Assembly: GCF_003415675.1 (NCBI RefSeq)
Contig: NZ_QFZK01000001.1
Span: 372,001 to 436,000, forward strand
Source of the DNA: Rhodoferax lacus
GTDB lineage: Bacteria; Pseudomonadota; Gammaproteobacteria; Burkholderiales; Burkholderiaceae_C
Reading direction: 5' to 3'
DNA: 64,000 nucleotides
Shown here piece after piece: positions 1 to 8,055 of this stretch (position 1 is its first letter; every line of letters starts with the position of its first letter). The notes under the pieces were generated by a model that was given only the letters and a program-made list of their open reading frames with translations, was not told where the DNA came from and did no database searches. The position numbers and the translations under genes were made by a program.

Positions 1-2
1 TG

Positions 3-770
3 CCGAGCATCCCCAAGGTCGTGGCACTGTTGCTGAGCGAACTGGATCGCAATGAGGTGGATCTTCAAAAGGTCAACCAGCTCATCAGCACCGACCCGGC
101 ACTCACCACGCGCCTGCTGCGCCTGGCCAACTCCGATTTCTTCAAGCTGGGCGGCAAGATCAACAGTGTCTCTGAAGCGCTCGCCCTCCTCAATCTGGAC
201 CTGGTACGCACCATGGCACAGGAAGCGGCCACCGGTGTGTCCATGCGCGCCGTGCCCGGAATCAACCTGCCGCGCTTTTGGGAATACAGCCTGAATGTGG
301 CGCGTGTGTCGCGGTCGCTGGCCGGCGTAGTGCGGCAAAACCAGCAGGCTGCCTTTACCTGTGGCCTGATTCACGCCTTTGGCGAACTGGCCATGCACCT
401 GGCCATGCCGGAGCAGACGGCGCTGTTGTCTGAAAAATTCGAGCCACTGGACATGCGCCGGGCCTCGGCAGAGCGCAATACCTTTGGCTATTCCTACGCT
501 GCGGTCAGCGCCGGGTTTGCCAGCATGTGGCATTTTCCGCAACCCATGGTGGACGCGCTGGAGCACCAGTACGCGCCCTTTGAAAACAATGTGTACGAGC
601 CCTTGGCCGGCGTGATCCATCTGGCCACCTGGCGGGCACGGGGCAAGGAAGCCAATATGAATGAACGCGCCTTGGCCGTGACCTTTCCGGGGTCCGTCGG
701 CGTGGTGCTGTCCTTGGATATCGACATGGTGCTGCAGCAGGACCCATTCGATTGGGCCGCCCATACCTGA
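3..770 (+). CDS. HDOD-domain signalling protein, 5' end outside the window
   Basis: HDOD domains are catalytically inactive relatives of HD phosphohydrolases. They act as regulatory scaffolds, often next to chemotaxis, pilus or second-messenger genes. The reading frame is open from base 3 (LPSIPKVVALLLSELDR), so the true start lies upstream and the GTG at 21 is only an internal codon. The visible part has the typical opening (QLISTDPALTTRLLRLANS), where low-affinity homology scanning usually recognises HDOD, followed by an all-helical body. I see no additional output domain in the visible C-terminus. The stop overlaps the next gene start (TGATG), suggesting translational coupling. Family assignment is good; the specific role is unknown. 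Confidence 0.85.
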   Translation, partial: PSIPKVVALLLSELDRNEVDLQKVNQLISTDPALTTRLLRLANSDFFKLGGKINSVSEALALLNLDLVRTMAQEAATGVSMRAVPGINLPRFWEYSLNVARVSRSLAGVVRQNQQAAFTCGLIHAFGELAMHLAMPEQTALLSEKFEPLDMRRASAERNTFGYSYAAVSAGFASMWHFPQPMVDALEHQYAPFENNVYEPLAGVIHLATWRARGKEANMNERALAVTFPGSVGVVLSLDIDMVLQQDPFDWAAHT

Positions 771-1753
771 TGCCTGGCCACACCCTTCGCAACCCGCTGG
801 CGTTGCTCACGCCCACCATGCACAAGGTGCTGGAGCGCATGCACCGGGCACAGAAAGTGCCCATGCACGCCATGACGCCCCAGCAGGCACGCGCGGCCTA
901 CGCGGGTGCTGCCGAGGTGCTGGAAATTCCTGGCCAGGCGGTGGATCGGGTGGAGAGTTTCTCGGTCACTGCGCGTGATGGCTATGACATCCCCGTGCGG
1001 CTGTATGCGCCCACAGGTGCCGGCCTGCCGACCCTGGTGTATTTCCATGGCGGCGGCTTCACCATTGGCAGCATTGCCACGCATGATGCGCTGTGCCGCA
1101 GACTCAGCCACCTGGCCGATTGCGCCGTGTTGTCGGTGGACTACCGCCTGGCGCCAGAGCACAAGTTTCCGCAGGCACAGGACGATGCCTGGGATGTGGT
1201 GCAGTGGCTGGCAAGCAAAGGCGCTGCATATGGCCTGGACCCCAAGCGCATCGCCGTGGGTGGCGATAGCGCGGGCGGCACGCTCTCAGCCGTGTGCGCC
1301 ATCCTGGCGCGCGATGCGGGCCTGCACCTGGCATTGCAACTGTTGTTTTACCCCGGCACAGCGGGCCATCAGGACACGCCCTCGCACCGGCGTTTTGCCA
1401 AGGGCTTTGTGCTCGAAGAGCCGCACATCACTTTCTTTTTTGAGCAGTACATCCGCAGCGCGGCAGACCGCGATGACTGGCGCTTTGCCCCGCTGGATGG
1501 CTTAAGGCCAGACGGTGATGTGGCTGACCTGAGCGGCGTGGCGCCTGCCTGGCTGGGCCTGGCGGAGTGCGACCCGCTGGTGGACGAAGGCCTGGCCTAT
1601 GCCGACCGCCTGCGCATGGCGGGTGTGGCGGTGGACCTGGATATCTACAAGGGTGTGGTGCACGAATTCATCAAGATGGGCCGTGCGCTGCCCGAAGCCG
1701 CACAGGCCCATGCCGCTGCCGCACGGGCCTTGCGGGAGGCCTTTGCAATCTAG
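770..1753 (+). CDS. alpha/beta hydrolase, hormone-sensitive-lipase (HSL) family esterase
   Basis: Cytoplasmic carboxylesterase/lipase of the HSL group (bacterial family IV). The 327-residue protein has the oxyanion-hole motif HGGGF at residues 93-97 and the nucleophile elbow GDSAGG with Ser167. Asp268 (in AECDPL) and His298 (in VVHEF) sit in the expected order to complete the triad. I chose the ATG at 770, inside the TGATG overlap with the HDOD gene; an in-frame upstream start at 752 would overlap it further and adds nothing conserved. Likely substrates are short-chain acyl esters, but the natural substrate cannot be read from sequence. It ends four bases before the convergent cheZ gene. Confidence 0.9.
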   Translation: MPGHTLRNPLALLTPTMHKVLERMHRAQKVPMHAMTPQQARAAYAGAAEVLEIPGQAVDRVESFSVTARDGYDIPVRLYAPTGAGLPTLVYFHGGGFTIGSIATHDALCRRLSHLADCAVLSVDYRLAPEHKFPQAQDDAWDVVQWLASKGAAYGLDPKRIAVGGDSAGGTLSAVCAILARDAGLHLALQLLFYPGTAGHQDTPSHRRFAKGFVLEEPHITFFFEQYIRSAADRDDWRFAPLDGLRPDGDVADLSGVAPAWLGLAECDPLVDEGLAYADRLRMAGVAVDLDIYKGVVHEFIKMGRALPEAAQAHAAAARALREAFAI

Positions 1754-1756
1754 GCC

Positions 1757-2389
1757 TTAGAAGCCCAGGGAGGCGAGCAGGTCGTCCACGTCGGTTTGCT
1801 GCATGGCCTTGTCTGCGGTTTGGGGACCGGTCAGCACATGGGTGTCTACCGTGGCTGCAACCTGTGCTACTTCGGCCACAGGTGCTGCATGCTCTGGAGA
1901 GCTGTCCACCAGCAGTTGCACCAGCTGCAGCTCGGTGCGGGTAATGATGTCAATCACCTTCTGGATGACCTGGCCGGACAAGTCCTGAAAGTCCTGCGCC
2001 ATCATGATGTCGCTGAGAACCAGGCTTTGCGTTTCGGCAAAATTGGCCGTACTTTGGGCAAACTTGCCGCAGGTGACCATCAGGCCACGTGCCACGTCCA
2101 CCTTCAGGTCCGGGTTGGCGGCCATGCGGGTGAGCGACTCGCTGAGTTGCAGTCCCCGGGTTTGCAGATCGTTGCACTCCGGCTTGGCCGTTTCAACCAG
2201 GGTCAACACCTTGTTGGCTGCGTCTTCAGTCATCTTGCCAACGTAAGCCAGGCGGTCACGGGCATTGGGGATTTCGTGAACGATTTTCTGCAGGTTGTTG
2301 TTGCCCAGAACCGTCAATGCTTCATGCATTTCACGGGTAATGGCACCCAATCGCTCGAATGCTTCTTCTTTGGTCAGATGTGAGGACAT
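1757..2389 (-). CDS. cheZ: CheZ, protein phosphatase of phospho-CheY
   Basis: CheZ accelerates dephosphorylation of CheY-P and so resets the flagellar motor signal. The 210-residue product is helical throughout. Its conserved core DIMMAQDFQDLSGQVIQKV (about residues 127-145) is the CheZ active-site helix that supplies the acidic and glutamine residues. The C-terminal tail DVDDLLASLGF is the CheY-tethering peptide. Both hallmarks make the call firm. No other che or fli gene is adjacent; neighbours are an esterase and ygfZ, so it is transcribed alone. The upstream region holds a CATAAT box followed at once by an inverted repeat (separate entry). Confidence 0.95.
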   Translation of the reverse strand: MSSHLTKEEAFERLGAITREMHEALTVLGNNNLQKIVHEIPNARDRLAYVGKMTEDAANKVLTLVETAKPECNDLQTRGLQLSESLTRMAANPDLKVDVARGLMVTCGKFAQSTANFAETQSLVLSDIMMAQDFQDLSGQVIQKVIDIITRTELQLVQLLVDSSPEHAAPVAEVAQVAATVDTHVLTGPQTADKAMQQTDVDDLLASLGF

Positions 2390-2409
2390 TTATTTTTTGC
2401 CAATTGGAA

Positions 2410-2434
2410 GGTGAAAAGACCTTTCACCATTATG
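2410..2434 (-). promoter_or_regulatory. Putative cheZ promoter with inverted repeat at the start site
   Basis: Reading the minus strand, CATAAT (2434-2429) resembles a -10 box. It is followed directly by GGTGAAA-N5-TTTCACC (2428-2410), a perfect 7-bp inverted repeat placed where transcription would begin. It could be an operator or a 5' mRNA hairpin. A further TTTCACC copy lies at 2473-2479, between this site and the end of ygfZ. No convincing -35 box was seen. Confidence 0.4.
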
Positions 2435-2492
2435 GAACCGAACGACAGCGGATTAGATGACCCAGTTGCCGGTTTCACCAGAAATTGCCAGT

Positions 2493-3422
2493 CTAGATAT
2501 CTTCCAGCAGGGCATAGGGCAAGGGCAGCACGCTGAGTTGAGCCCCGGTGCTGCTGCCAGTGTGCAGGGTTCCCGCATTCAAAGCCGTCAACTGCAGTGA
2601 GACGATGGCATCGCAACCGCCTTGCGGTGCACTTGCCGCCTGTACCACCAGGCCTACGGGTTGCTCCGCATCACTGCTGCTGAAAATTTCCTGACCGGCC
2701 TGCAGATCTTGCCCGCAGTGCACCACAAAGGCCCGGCGCTTGAGCGTGCCCCTGAACTGGCTGCGTGCCACGACTTCCTGGCCGGGATAGCAGCCCTTTT
2801 TGAAGTTCACCCCGCCAACGGATTCGTAATTCAGCATCTGCGGCACAAAGGCTTCGAAAAGTGGCTGGCTCAGGGTGGCAATGCCACTGCGCACCTCGCT
2901 CCACAACCAGCTCTCCAGCGGCAGCTCTGCCCCGGCAGGTGCCGGTTCCGACACCGGCGCCACCCACAGTTGCCGGGCAAGGCCCAGAACCGGGTAGAGC
3001 GCGATGACGGTGGCTTCCCCCACTTGGCTCACAGCCCAGGGTGTGGCAGTAGCGGCGTCAGCCGTGGTGGCTTGCCCGGCCAGGCCGTAGAGGGCAAAGT
3101 CCTCTGTCGCATCACTGAGCTTGGCTTTGGCGCGCATGACAAACATGGACAGGCGTTTGAGTGTGGTGGCCAGCAGGTCTCGGCTGCCTATTAGCAGGAT
3201 CTCTGTGGGGCTGCGCTTGAAGCCTATAAAGCTGGCCTGCATGCGGCCCTTGGCCGAGCAAAATGCCGCCAGCCGGGCCTGGTCCAGGCCGAGCAGCGCA
3301 AAGTCCTGTGTGAGCTGGCCATGCAGAAACTTGGCAGCGTCCTCGCCCTCGACGCGGATCACGCCCAAGTGGCTTAGCCTGGCAATTCCGTGAGGGCCGG
3401 CAGCGGTCTGGTTTTGGTTCAT
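2493..3422 (-). CDS. ygfZ: YgfZ/GcvT-like folate-binding protein for Fe-S cluster maintenance
   Basis: YgfZ is a tetrahydrofolate-dependent protein needed for the activity of some Fe-S enzymes such as MiaB, and for oxidative-stress tolerance. The 309-residue product carries the family signature KGCYPGQEVVARSQFRG near residues 205-221, containing the invariant cysteine, plus the amino-terminal GcvT-type region (LSHLGVIRVEGEDAAKFLHG). It starts back to back with mltG; the two genes share an overlapping divergent promoter region. There is no Shine-Dalgarno sequence before its ATG, and a CATAAT box sits six bases upstream, so the message may be leaderless. Confidence 0.92.
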   Translation of the reverse strand: MNQNQTAAGPHGIARLSHLGVIRVEGEDAAKFLHGQLTQDFALLGLDQARLAAFCSAKGRMQASFIGFKRSPTEILLIGSRDLLATTLKRLSMFVMRAKAKLSDATEDFALYGLAGQATTADAATATPWAVSQVGEATVIALYPVLGLARQLWVAPVSEPAPAGAELPLESWLWSEVRSGIATLSQPLFEAFVPQMLNYESVGGVNFKKGCYPGQEVVARSQFRGTLKRRAFVVHCGQDLQAGQEIFSSSDAEQPVGLVVQAASAPQGGCDAIVSLQLTALNAGTLHTGSSTGAQLSVLPLPYALLEDI

Positions 3423-3468
3423 GTGTCCATTATGATTCGGACCATGTCTTCCTTCCTGGCTTAGGGCC
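3423..3468. promoter_or_regulatory. Overlapping divergent promoters of ygfZ (-) and mltG (+)
   Basis: The sequence ATTATGAT (3429-3436) reads as CATAAT on the minus strand (3434-3429), six bases from the ygfZ ATG. On the plus strand it reads as TATGAT (3431-3436), 32 bases before the mltG GTG. The two -10-like hexamers share four base pairs, so polymerase could not open both at once. Consensus -35 boxes are not evident. Confidence 0.4.
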
Positions 3469-4455
3469 GTGCGATATTTTGTAGCTCTTGTGCTGGCCGC
3501 TGCTTTGGGCCTTGGGATTGGCGCCTACGCCTGGGTCACCAGCCCGCTGGAGCTGTCATCGGCGTCCCTTGACTTGTCGATAGAGCCGGGCTCGAATCCG
3601 CGCGAGGTGGCGCTGCAGGTGCAGCAGGCTGGCGTGGCCGTCAATCCTGGGCTGCTGTACTGGTGGTTTCGGCTGTCCGGCCAGGCGCGCCAGATCAAGG
3701 CTGGCAGCTACGAACTGGAGCGCGGCACCACACCGCGGGATCTGCTGAGCAAGCTGGTGCGTGGGGAAGAGGCGCTGCGCAGCGTCACCCTGGTGGAGGG
3801 CTGGAACCTGCGCCAACTGCGTGAGGCCCTGAAAAAAGCGGACCAGCTCAAGCCCCTGACGGCCGATCTGACGTCTGAGGAGTTGATGCTGCAGGTCGGC
3901 AAGCCCGGCCTGCCCGCTGAGGGCCGCTTCTTCCCCGATACCTATACCTATGCCAAGGGCAGCACCGATCTGGCGCTGTTGCAGCGCGCCGCCCGGGCCA
4001 TGGACAAAAAGCTGGAGGCCGCCTGGGCGCAGCGCGCCCCCGAGTCGCCGCTGCAGTCGCCCGAACAGGCGCTGATACTGGCCAGTATTGTGGAAAAGGA
4101 GACCGGCCGCGCCAGTGACAGGCCCCTGATTGCGGCAGTGTTTTCCAACCGCCTGCGCATAGGCATGCGACTGCAAACCGATCCAACGGTGATTTACGGC
4201 CTGGGCCCCTTGTTTGATGGCAATCTGCGCCGCGCCGATCTGCTGGCCGATACCGCCTGGAACACCTACACCCGCAACGGTTTGCCGCCCACACCCATCG
4301 CCATGCCTGGCTTTGGTGCCTTGCTGGCCGCCGTGCAGCCGGCCCAGTCCAAGGCTTTGTACTTTGTAGCACGGGGCGACGGTACCAGCCAGTTCAGCGC
4401 AAGCCTGGACGAGCACAACCGTGCGGTCAACAGATACCAGCGCAGTCAGCAATGA
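3469..4455 (+). CDS. mltG: MltG endolytic murein transglycosylase
   Basis: MltG (YceG family) is an inner-membrane lytic transglycosylase that cuts nascent peptidoglycan strands and helps set glycan length. The 328-residue protein begins with one N-terminal transmembrane anchor (about residues 3-22). A LysM-like region is followed by the catalytic YceG domain with the motif [15 protein letters not shown], containing the family's catalytic glutamate region, and DPTVIYGLG. The GTG start at 3469 is the only one that keeps a proper membrane anchor. The stop overlaps the tmk start by four bases (ATGA), heading a forward operon of replication and pilus genes. Confidence 0.95.
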   Translation: MRYFVALVLAAALGLGIGAYAWVTSPLELSSASLDLSIEPGSNPREVALQVQQAGVAVNPGLLYWWFRLSGQARQIKAGSYELERGTTPRDLLSKLVRGEEALRSVTLVEGWNLRQLREALKKADQLKPLTADLTSEELMLQVGKPGLPAEGRFFPDTYTYAKGSTDLALLQRAARAMDKKLEAAWAQRAPESPLQSPEQALILASIVEKETGRASDRPLIAAVFSNRLRIGMRLQTDPTVIYGLGPLFDGNLRRADLLADTAWNTYTRNGLPPTPIAMPGFGALLAAVQPAQSKALYFVARGDGTSQFSASLDEHNRAVNRYQRSQQ

Positions 4456-5084
4456 ACGGAATATTTATCAGCTTCGAGGGCATAGACGGTGCGGGCAAGT
4501 CCACGCACATTGCGGCGCTGTCGGCTGCTTTTGAGGCACAGGGCAGGGTGGTCACGCTCACGCGCGAGCCCGGCGGCACGCCGCTGGCCGAACAGCTGCG
4601 CACCCTGGTGCTCAACGAGGCCATGGACCCCATGACCGAGGCCTTGCTGGTGTTTGCAGCGCGGCGGGAGCACATCCTGCAGGTGATACGCCCGGCGCTG
4701 GCCCGTGGAGAGGTGGTGCTGTGTGACCGATTTACCGATGCCACCTTTGCCTACCAGGGCGGCGGCCGTGGTTTTGACTGGGCCGTGCTCTCCACTTTGG
4801 AGACTTGGGTACAAGGGCAGGGCACCGAGGCATTCTTGCAGCCCAAGCTGACGATCTGGTTTGATCTGCCGCCGGCCGTGGCTGCTGCACGCCTGGTGTC
4901 GGCCCGTGTGCCGGACAAGTTCGAGGCGCAGCCCCAGGCTTTTTTTGAGCAGGTGGCAGATGGTTACGCACGGCGCTTTGCGCAGGACACCACGCGCTTT
5001 GCCCGCATTGACGCCAACCAGACGCCCGATCGGGTGTGGGCCCATGTGTTGGCAGCGGTTCGCAGCAAAGGCCTGTTGCCATGA
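4452..5084 (+). CDS. tmk: Thymidylate kinase
   Basis: Phosphorylates dTMP to dTDP with ATP, feeding dTTP synthesis. The 210-residue protein has the P-loop [12 protein letters not shown] at residues 8-19, the DR(Y/F) motif [17 protein letters not shown] that binds dTMP, and a length typical of the family. It overlaps mltG and holB by four bases at each end (ATGA junctions), so the three genes are very likely translationally coupled. The mltG-tmk-holB order is conserved in many proteobacteria. Confidence 0.97.
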   Translation: MNGIFISFEGIDGAGKSTHIAALSAAFEAQGRVVTLTREPGGTPLAEQLRTLVLNEAMDPMTEALLVFAARREHILQVIRPALARGEVVLCDRFTDATFAYQGGGRGFDWAVLSTLETWVQGQGTEAFLQPKLTIWFDLPPAVAAARLVSARVPDKFEAQPQAFFEQVADGYARRFAQDTTRFARIDANQTPDRVWAHVLAAVRSKGLLP

Positions 5085-6103
5085 CGCAAGACGCGGCTTC
5101 GCAGGCGCCCGAGATTCCCTGGATTGCAGACCAGACGCGCCAGTTGCTGGCCCAGCAAGGCCACGCCTGGTTGCTGCACGGACCTTCGGGTTTGGGCCAG
5201 TACCGCCTGGCGCTCAACCTGGCACGTGCCTGGCTGTGCGAGGCACCCACCGCCCAGGGTGCCTGCGGTGTTTGCAACAGCTGCCATGCCATCGATGTGC
5301 GTACCCATGCCGATTTGTGCATGCTCATGCCCGAGACCACCATGCTGGAGCTGGGTTGGCCGCTGAGTGAGAAGGCCCAGTCGGACATAGACGACAAGAA
5401 GCGCAAGGCCAGCCGTGAAATCCGGGTCGATGCCATGCGTGACGCCATCGAGTTTTCCCAGCGCACCAGTGCGCGCGGGCGCGGCAAAGTGGTGCTGGTT
5501 TACCCGGCCGAGCAGATGAACGCGATCACTGCCAACGCCCTGCTCAAGACACTGGAGGAACCCCCGGGCGATGTGCGCTTTGTGCTGGCCACAGAGTCTT
5601 CACACCAGTTGCTCCCTACGATTCGCAGCCGCTGCCTGGGCCACGCCATGTCCTGGCCCGAGCCACAGCAGGCCAAGGCCTGGCTGCAGGCCCAGGGCCT
5701 GGACGGCGCCGAGGCAACCAGTTTTTTGCAGGCCGCCGGTGGCCGACCCGACGATGTGCTGAGCCTGCGCGCCAGTGGCCGCAAGGCGGAAGACTGGTCC
5801 CGTTTTCCTGCAGCCATGGCTGCGGGCGAAACGGCCTTTGTGCGGGATTGGCCTGTCTCTGAGCTGGTGGATGCACTGCAGAAGCTGTGTCACGATGCCC
5901 TGTGCATTAATCAGGACGCGGCACCGCGCTTTTTCGCGCTCAAACCAGCCAAAGCGCGGGGCGGCCCGTCAATTGCGTCCCTTTCGCAATGGGCGATATC
6001 ACTGCAGAAAAGCCGAAAAACCATGGACCACCCTTTCAATGCAGGGCTTATGCAAGAAGCGCTTGTCGAGCAGGCCAGAACCGCCCTAAACTCTGCCCAC
6101 TAA
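5081..6103 (+). CDS. holB: DNA polymerase III delta-prime subunit
   Basis: Clamp-loader subunit of the replicative polymerase. The 340-residue product starts with a degenerate P-loop ([16 protein letters not shown]), as expected for delta-prime, which does not hydrolyse ATP. It has a zinc-binding cysteine set ([17 protein letters not shown]), the SRC-like region and the conserved [13 protein letters not shown] place the start at the ATG at 5081, which overlaps the tmk stop; a longer frame from 5036 would lie inside tmk. A pilZ gene follows nine bases downstream. Confidence 0.95.
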   Translation: MTQDAASQAPEIPWIADQTRQLLAQQGHAWLLHGPSGLGQYRLALNLARAWLCEAPTAQGACGVCNSCHAIDVRTHADLCMLMPETTMLELGWPLSEKAQSDIDDKKRKASREIRVDAMRDAIEFSQRTSARGRGKVVLVYPAEQMNAITANALLKTLEEPPGDVRFVLATESSHQLLPTIRSRCLGHAMSWPEPQQAKAWLQAQGLDGAEATSFLQAAGGRPDDVLSLRASGRKAEDWSRFPAAMAAGETAFVRDWPVSELVDALQKLCHDALCINQDAAPRFFALKPAKARGGPSIASLSQWAISLQKSRKTMDHPFNAGLMQEALVEQARTALNSAH

Positions 6104-6112
6104 CTCATCGCC

Positions 6113-6475
6113 ATGGTCACCTCAAATACTGCAACTCCCAGGCCCAGCGTCATTCAGCTTTCCATCAAGGAAAAAGCTGCCCTGTACGCTGCGTACATTC
6201 CCGCGTTTGCGGATGGCGGTGTGTTCATCCCCAGCACGCGCGACTATGAGCTCGGCGACGACATGTATGTACTGCTGTCGCTGCCAGACGATATGCAGCG
6301 CTATCCGGTGGCTGGCAAAGTAGCTTGGGTCACACCCGCCAAGGCTGCTGGTGGACGTACCCAAGGTGTTGGCATCATGTTCCCCAAGGACGAAAAAACC
6401 CGCGCCCTGAAGCTCAAGATAGAAGAAATTCTGGGTGCTCATCTTTCTTCCGAGCGCCCTACACAGACCATCTGA
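6113..6475 (+). CDS. pilZ: PilZ-domain protein of the type IV pilus
   Basis: Small cytoplasmic protein (120 residues) of the PilZ class that supports type IV pilus assembly, in pseudomonads and xanthomonads by contacting PilB-associated components. The beta-barrel core is recognisable (ADGGVFIPS, GDDMYVLLSLPDD, VAGKVAWVTP, QGVGIMF). The arginine-rich RxxxR motif that binds cyclic di-GMP is absent, as in the founding PilZ, so direct nucleotide binding is not predicted. Its place between holB and tatD is the usual one in this lineage. The stop directly abuts the tatD GTG start. Confidence 0.9.
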   Translation: MVTSNTATPRPSVIQLSIKEKAALYAAYIPAFADGGVFIPSTRDYELGDDMYVLLSLPDDMQRYPVAGKVAWVTPAKAAGGRTQGVGIMFPKDEKTRALKLKIEEILGAHLSSERPTQTI

Positions 6476-7270
6476 GTGTTTACCGATTCCCACTGCCACC
6501 TTGCCTTCCCCGAGTTGACCGAATCCCTGGATGCCATCCGCCAAGCGATGGCAGAGGCCCAGGTTACGCGTGCCCTGTGCATCTGCACCACGCTGGAAGA
6601 GTTCCCCCAAGTCCACGGCCTGGCCCTGCAATACCCCAACTTCTGGGCCAGTGCGGGCGTACATCCTGACAATGAAGGCGTTACCGAACCCAGTCTTCAA
6701 GAGCTGATTCGCTTGGGCTCACTGCCCAAAGTGGTGGCCGTTGGTGAGACCGGCTTGGACTATTTCCGGCTCAATGGCCGCAGCATCGCGGATATGGAGT
6801 GGCAGCGCGAGCGCTTTCGGGTGCACATCCGTGCAGCCAGGCATTTGCAAAAGCCCTTGGTCATACACACCCGAAATTCGTCCAGCGACACGCTGGCCAT
6901 CCTGCGGGAGGAGGGTGAGACGGGGGCAGTCGGTTCGGCAGGTGGCGTCTTCCATTGCTTTACTGAATCCATGGAAGTAGCCAGGCAGGCGCTGGATTTG
7001 GGGTTTTACATCTCGTTCTCAGGCATTGTGACCTTCAAGACGGCACAGGACATACGCGATGTGGCGGCCATGGTGCCACTGGACCGGGTGTTGATTGAGA
7101 CCGACAGCCCTTACCTCGCTCCCGTGCCATTCCGTGGCAAGACCAACAACCCGTCCTATGTGCCGCTTGTGGCCAAGCAACTCGCGGCAGTGCGCGGCCA
7201 GAGCGTCGAAGCCATTGCGCAGGCCAGCAGCGATAATTTTTCGCGTCTGTTTGGTGTTGCAGATACCTGA
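6476..7270 (+). CDS. TatD-family metal-dependent hydrolase (DNase)
   Basis: TatD proteins are TIM-barrel metal-dependent nucleases or hydrolases implicated in DNA repair and RNA decay. The 264-residue product shows the metal-binding DSHCHL at its N-terminus, VAVGETGLDY, VIHTRNSSSDT, HCFTES and ETDSPYLAP, covering the expected metal ligands in order. Start is GTG at 6476 immediately after the pilZ stop. The stop overlaps the next ATG (TGATG). The exact paralogue (YcfH/TatD/YjjV) cannot be separated by eye; the tmk-holB neighbourhood favours the YcfH type. Confidence 0.93.
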   Translation: MFTDSHCHLAFPELTESLDAIRQAMAEAQVTRALCICTTLEEFPQVHGLALQYPNFWASAGVHPDNEGVTEPSLQELIRLGSLPKVVAVGETGLDYFRLNGRSIADMEWQRERFRVHIRAARHLQKPLVIHTRNSSSDTLAILREEGETGAVGSAGGVFHCFTESMEVARQALDLGFYISFSGIVTFKTAQDIRDVAAMVPLDRVLIETDSPYLAPVPFRGKTNNPSYVPLVAKQLAAVRGQSVEAIAQASSDNFSRLFGVADT

Positions 7271-7935
7271 TGTTTAACTTCAAACAACTCTTGTATCCAA
7301 TTGTTTTAATTGGATATTCTGTTTGTTTTGCCGGGTCTTACACCGATTTTTTCTCGGCCCTGGAACTGGACAACGCCAATGATGTCCAAGAGCTCTTGCA
7401 ACGCGGTTTTGATCCGAATTCGGTCAATCCCAAGGGAGACTTGGCTTTGGTTGTGGCGCTTCGCCAGTCGTCCTACAAGGTAGCCAGGGTGCTGATTGCC
7501 AATCCCGCGACCCAGGTCGAAGCGCGCACGGACAAGGGTGAAAGTCCCTTGATGCTGGCTGCTATCAAGGGGCAGTTCGATCTCTGCCAGCAGTTGATCG
7601 CCAGGGGTGCAGACGTCAACAAGACCGGCTGGACGCCTTTGCATTACGCTGCGTCTGGCGGCATGTCAGCGGTCATTCAGTTGTTGCTGGACCATTACGC
7701 TTACATCGATGCCGAGTCGCCCAACGGCAGCACACCGTTGATGATGGCGGCCATGTATGGATCCGCGGATGCAGTGAAGACCTTGCTGTCTGCGGGAGCG
7801 GATCCCACTGTAAAGAATTCCCGCGGCCTGGGTGCGCTGGATTTCGCCACCAAGGCCAATCGTGTGGAGTCGGCTGCGCTCATTGCTGCTTCGTTACGTG
7901 CCAAGGCCCCGAACGGGGTTGCTGGTGAGTGGTAG
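7270..7935 (+). CDS. Exported ankyrin-repeat protein
   Basis: Protein of 221 residues with an N-terminal hydrophobic signal segment (about residues 5-22, ending CFAGS), followed by about five ankyrin repeats. Clear repeat cores are GESPLMLAAIKGQFDLCQQL, TPLHYAASGG, TPLMMAAMYG and LGALDFATKAN. Ankyrin arrays mediate protein-protein contacts; with a signal peptide this one probably works in the periplasm. It is translationally coupled to tatD (TGATG), the last gene of the forward operon. The partner is unknown. Some betaproteobacterial relatives are annotated only as ankyrin-repeat proteins. Confidence 0.85.
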   Translation: MFNFKQLLYPIVLIGYSVCFAGSYTDFFSALELDNANDVQELLQRGFDPNSVNPKGDLALVVALRQSSYKVARVLIANPATQVEARTDKGESPLMLAAIKGQFDLCQQLIARGADVNKTGWTPLHYAASGGMSAVIQLLLDHYAYIDAESPNGSTPLMMAAMYGSADAVKTLLSAGADPTVKNSRGLGALDFATKANRVESAALIAASLRAKAPNGVAGEW

Positions 7936-8055
7936 CGCAAGCCCGGCTGGGGGCAGTTTTTGCTAGCGCAGTGACGGAGATTGGCCATTTCTCGCTCAAC
8001 ACGTTTACTTCATACGATGTATCTTATGTTAATAAACATGGGCTAACAAAAAAGC

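Noticed and set aside
7941-7961. Possible terminator after the ankyrin gene (GCCC-N6-GGGC then T5)
   Set aside because: Only four base pairs in the stem; too weak to call next to the strong terminators elsewhere in the window.
7971-8055. AT-rich stretch between the ankyrin and cyclase genes
   Set aside because: Contains small dyads such as TGTT-N4-AACA and lower GC, but both genes end here, so a promoter is not needed; no coding frame or known RNA seen.
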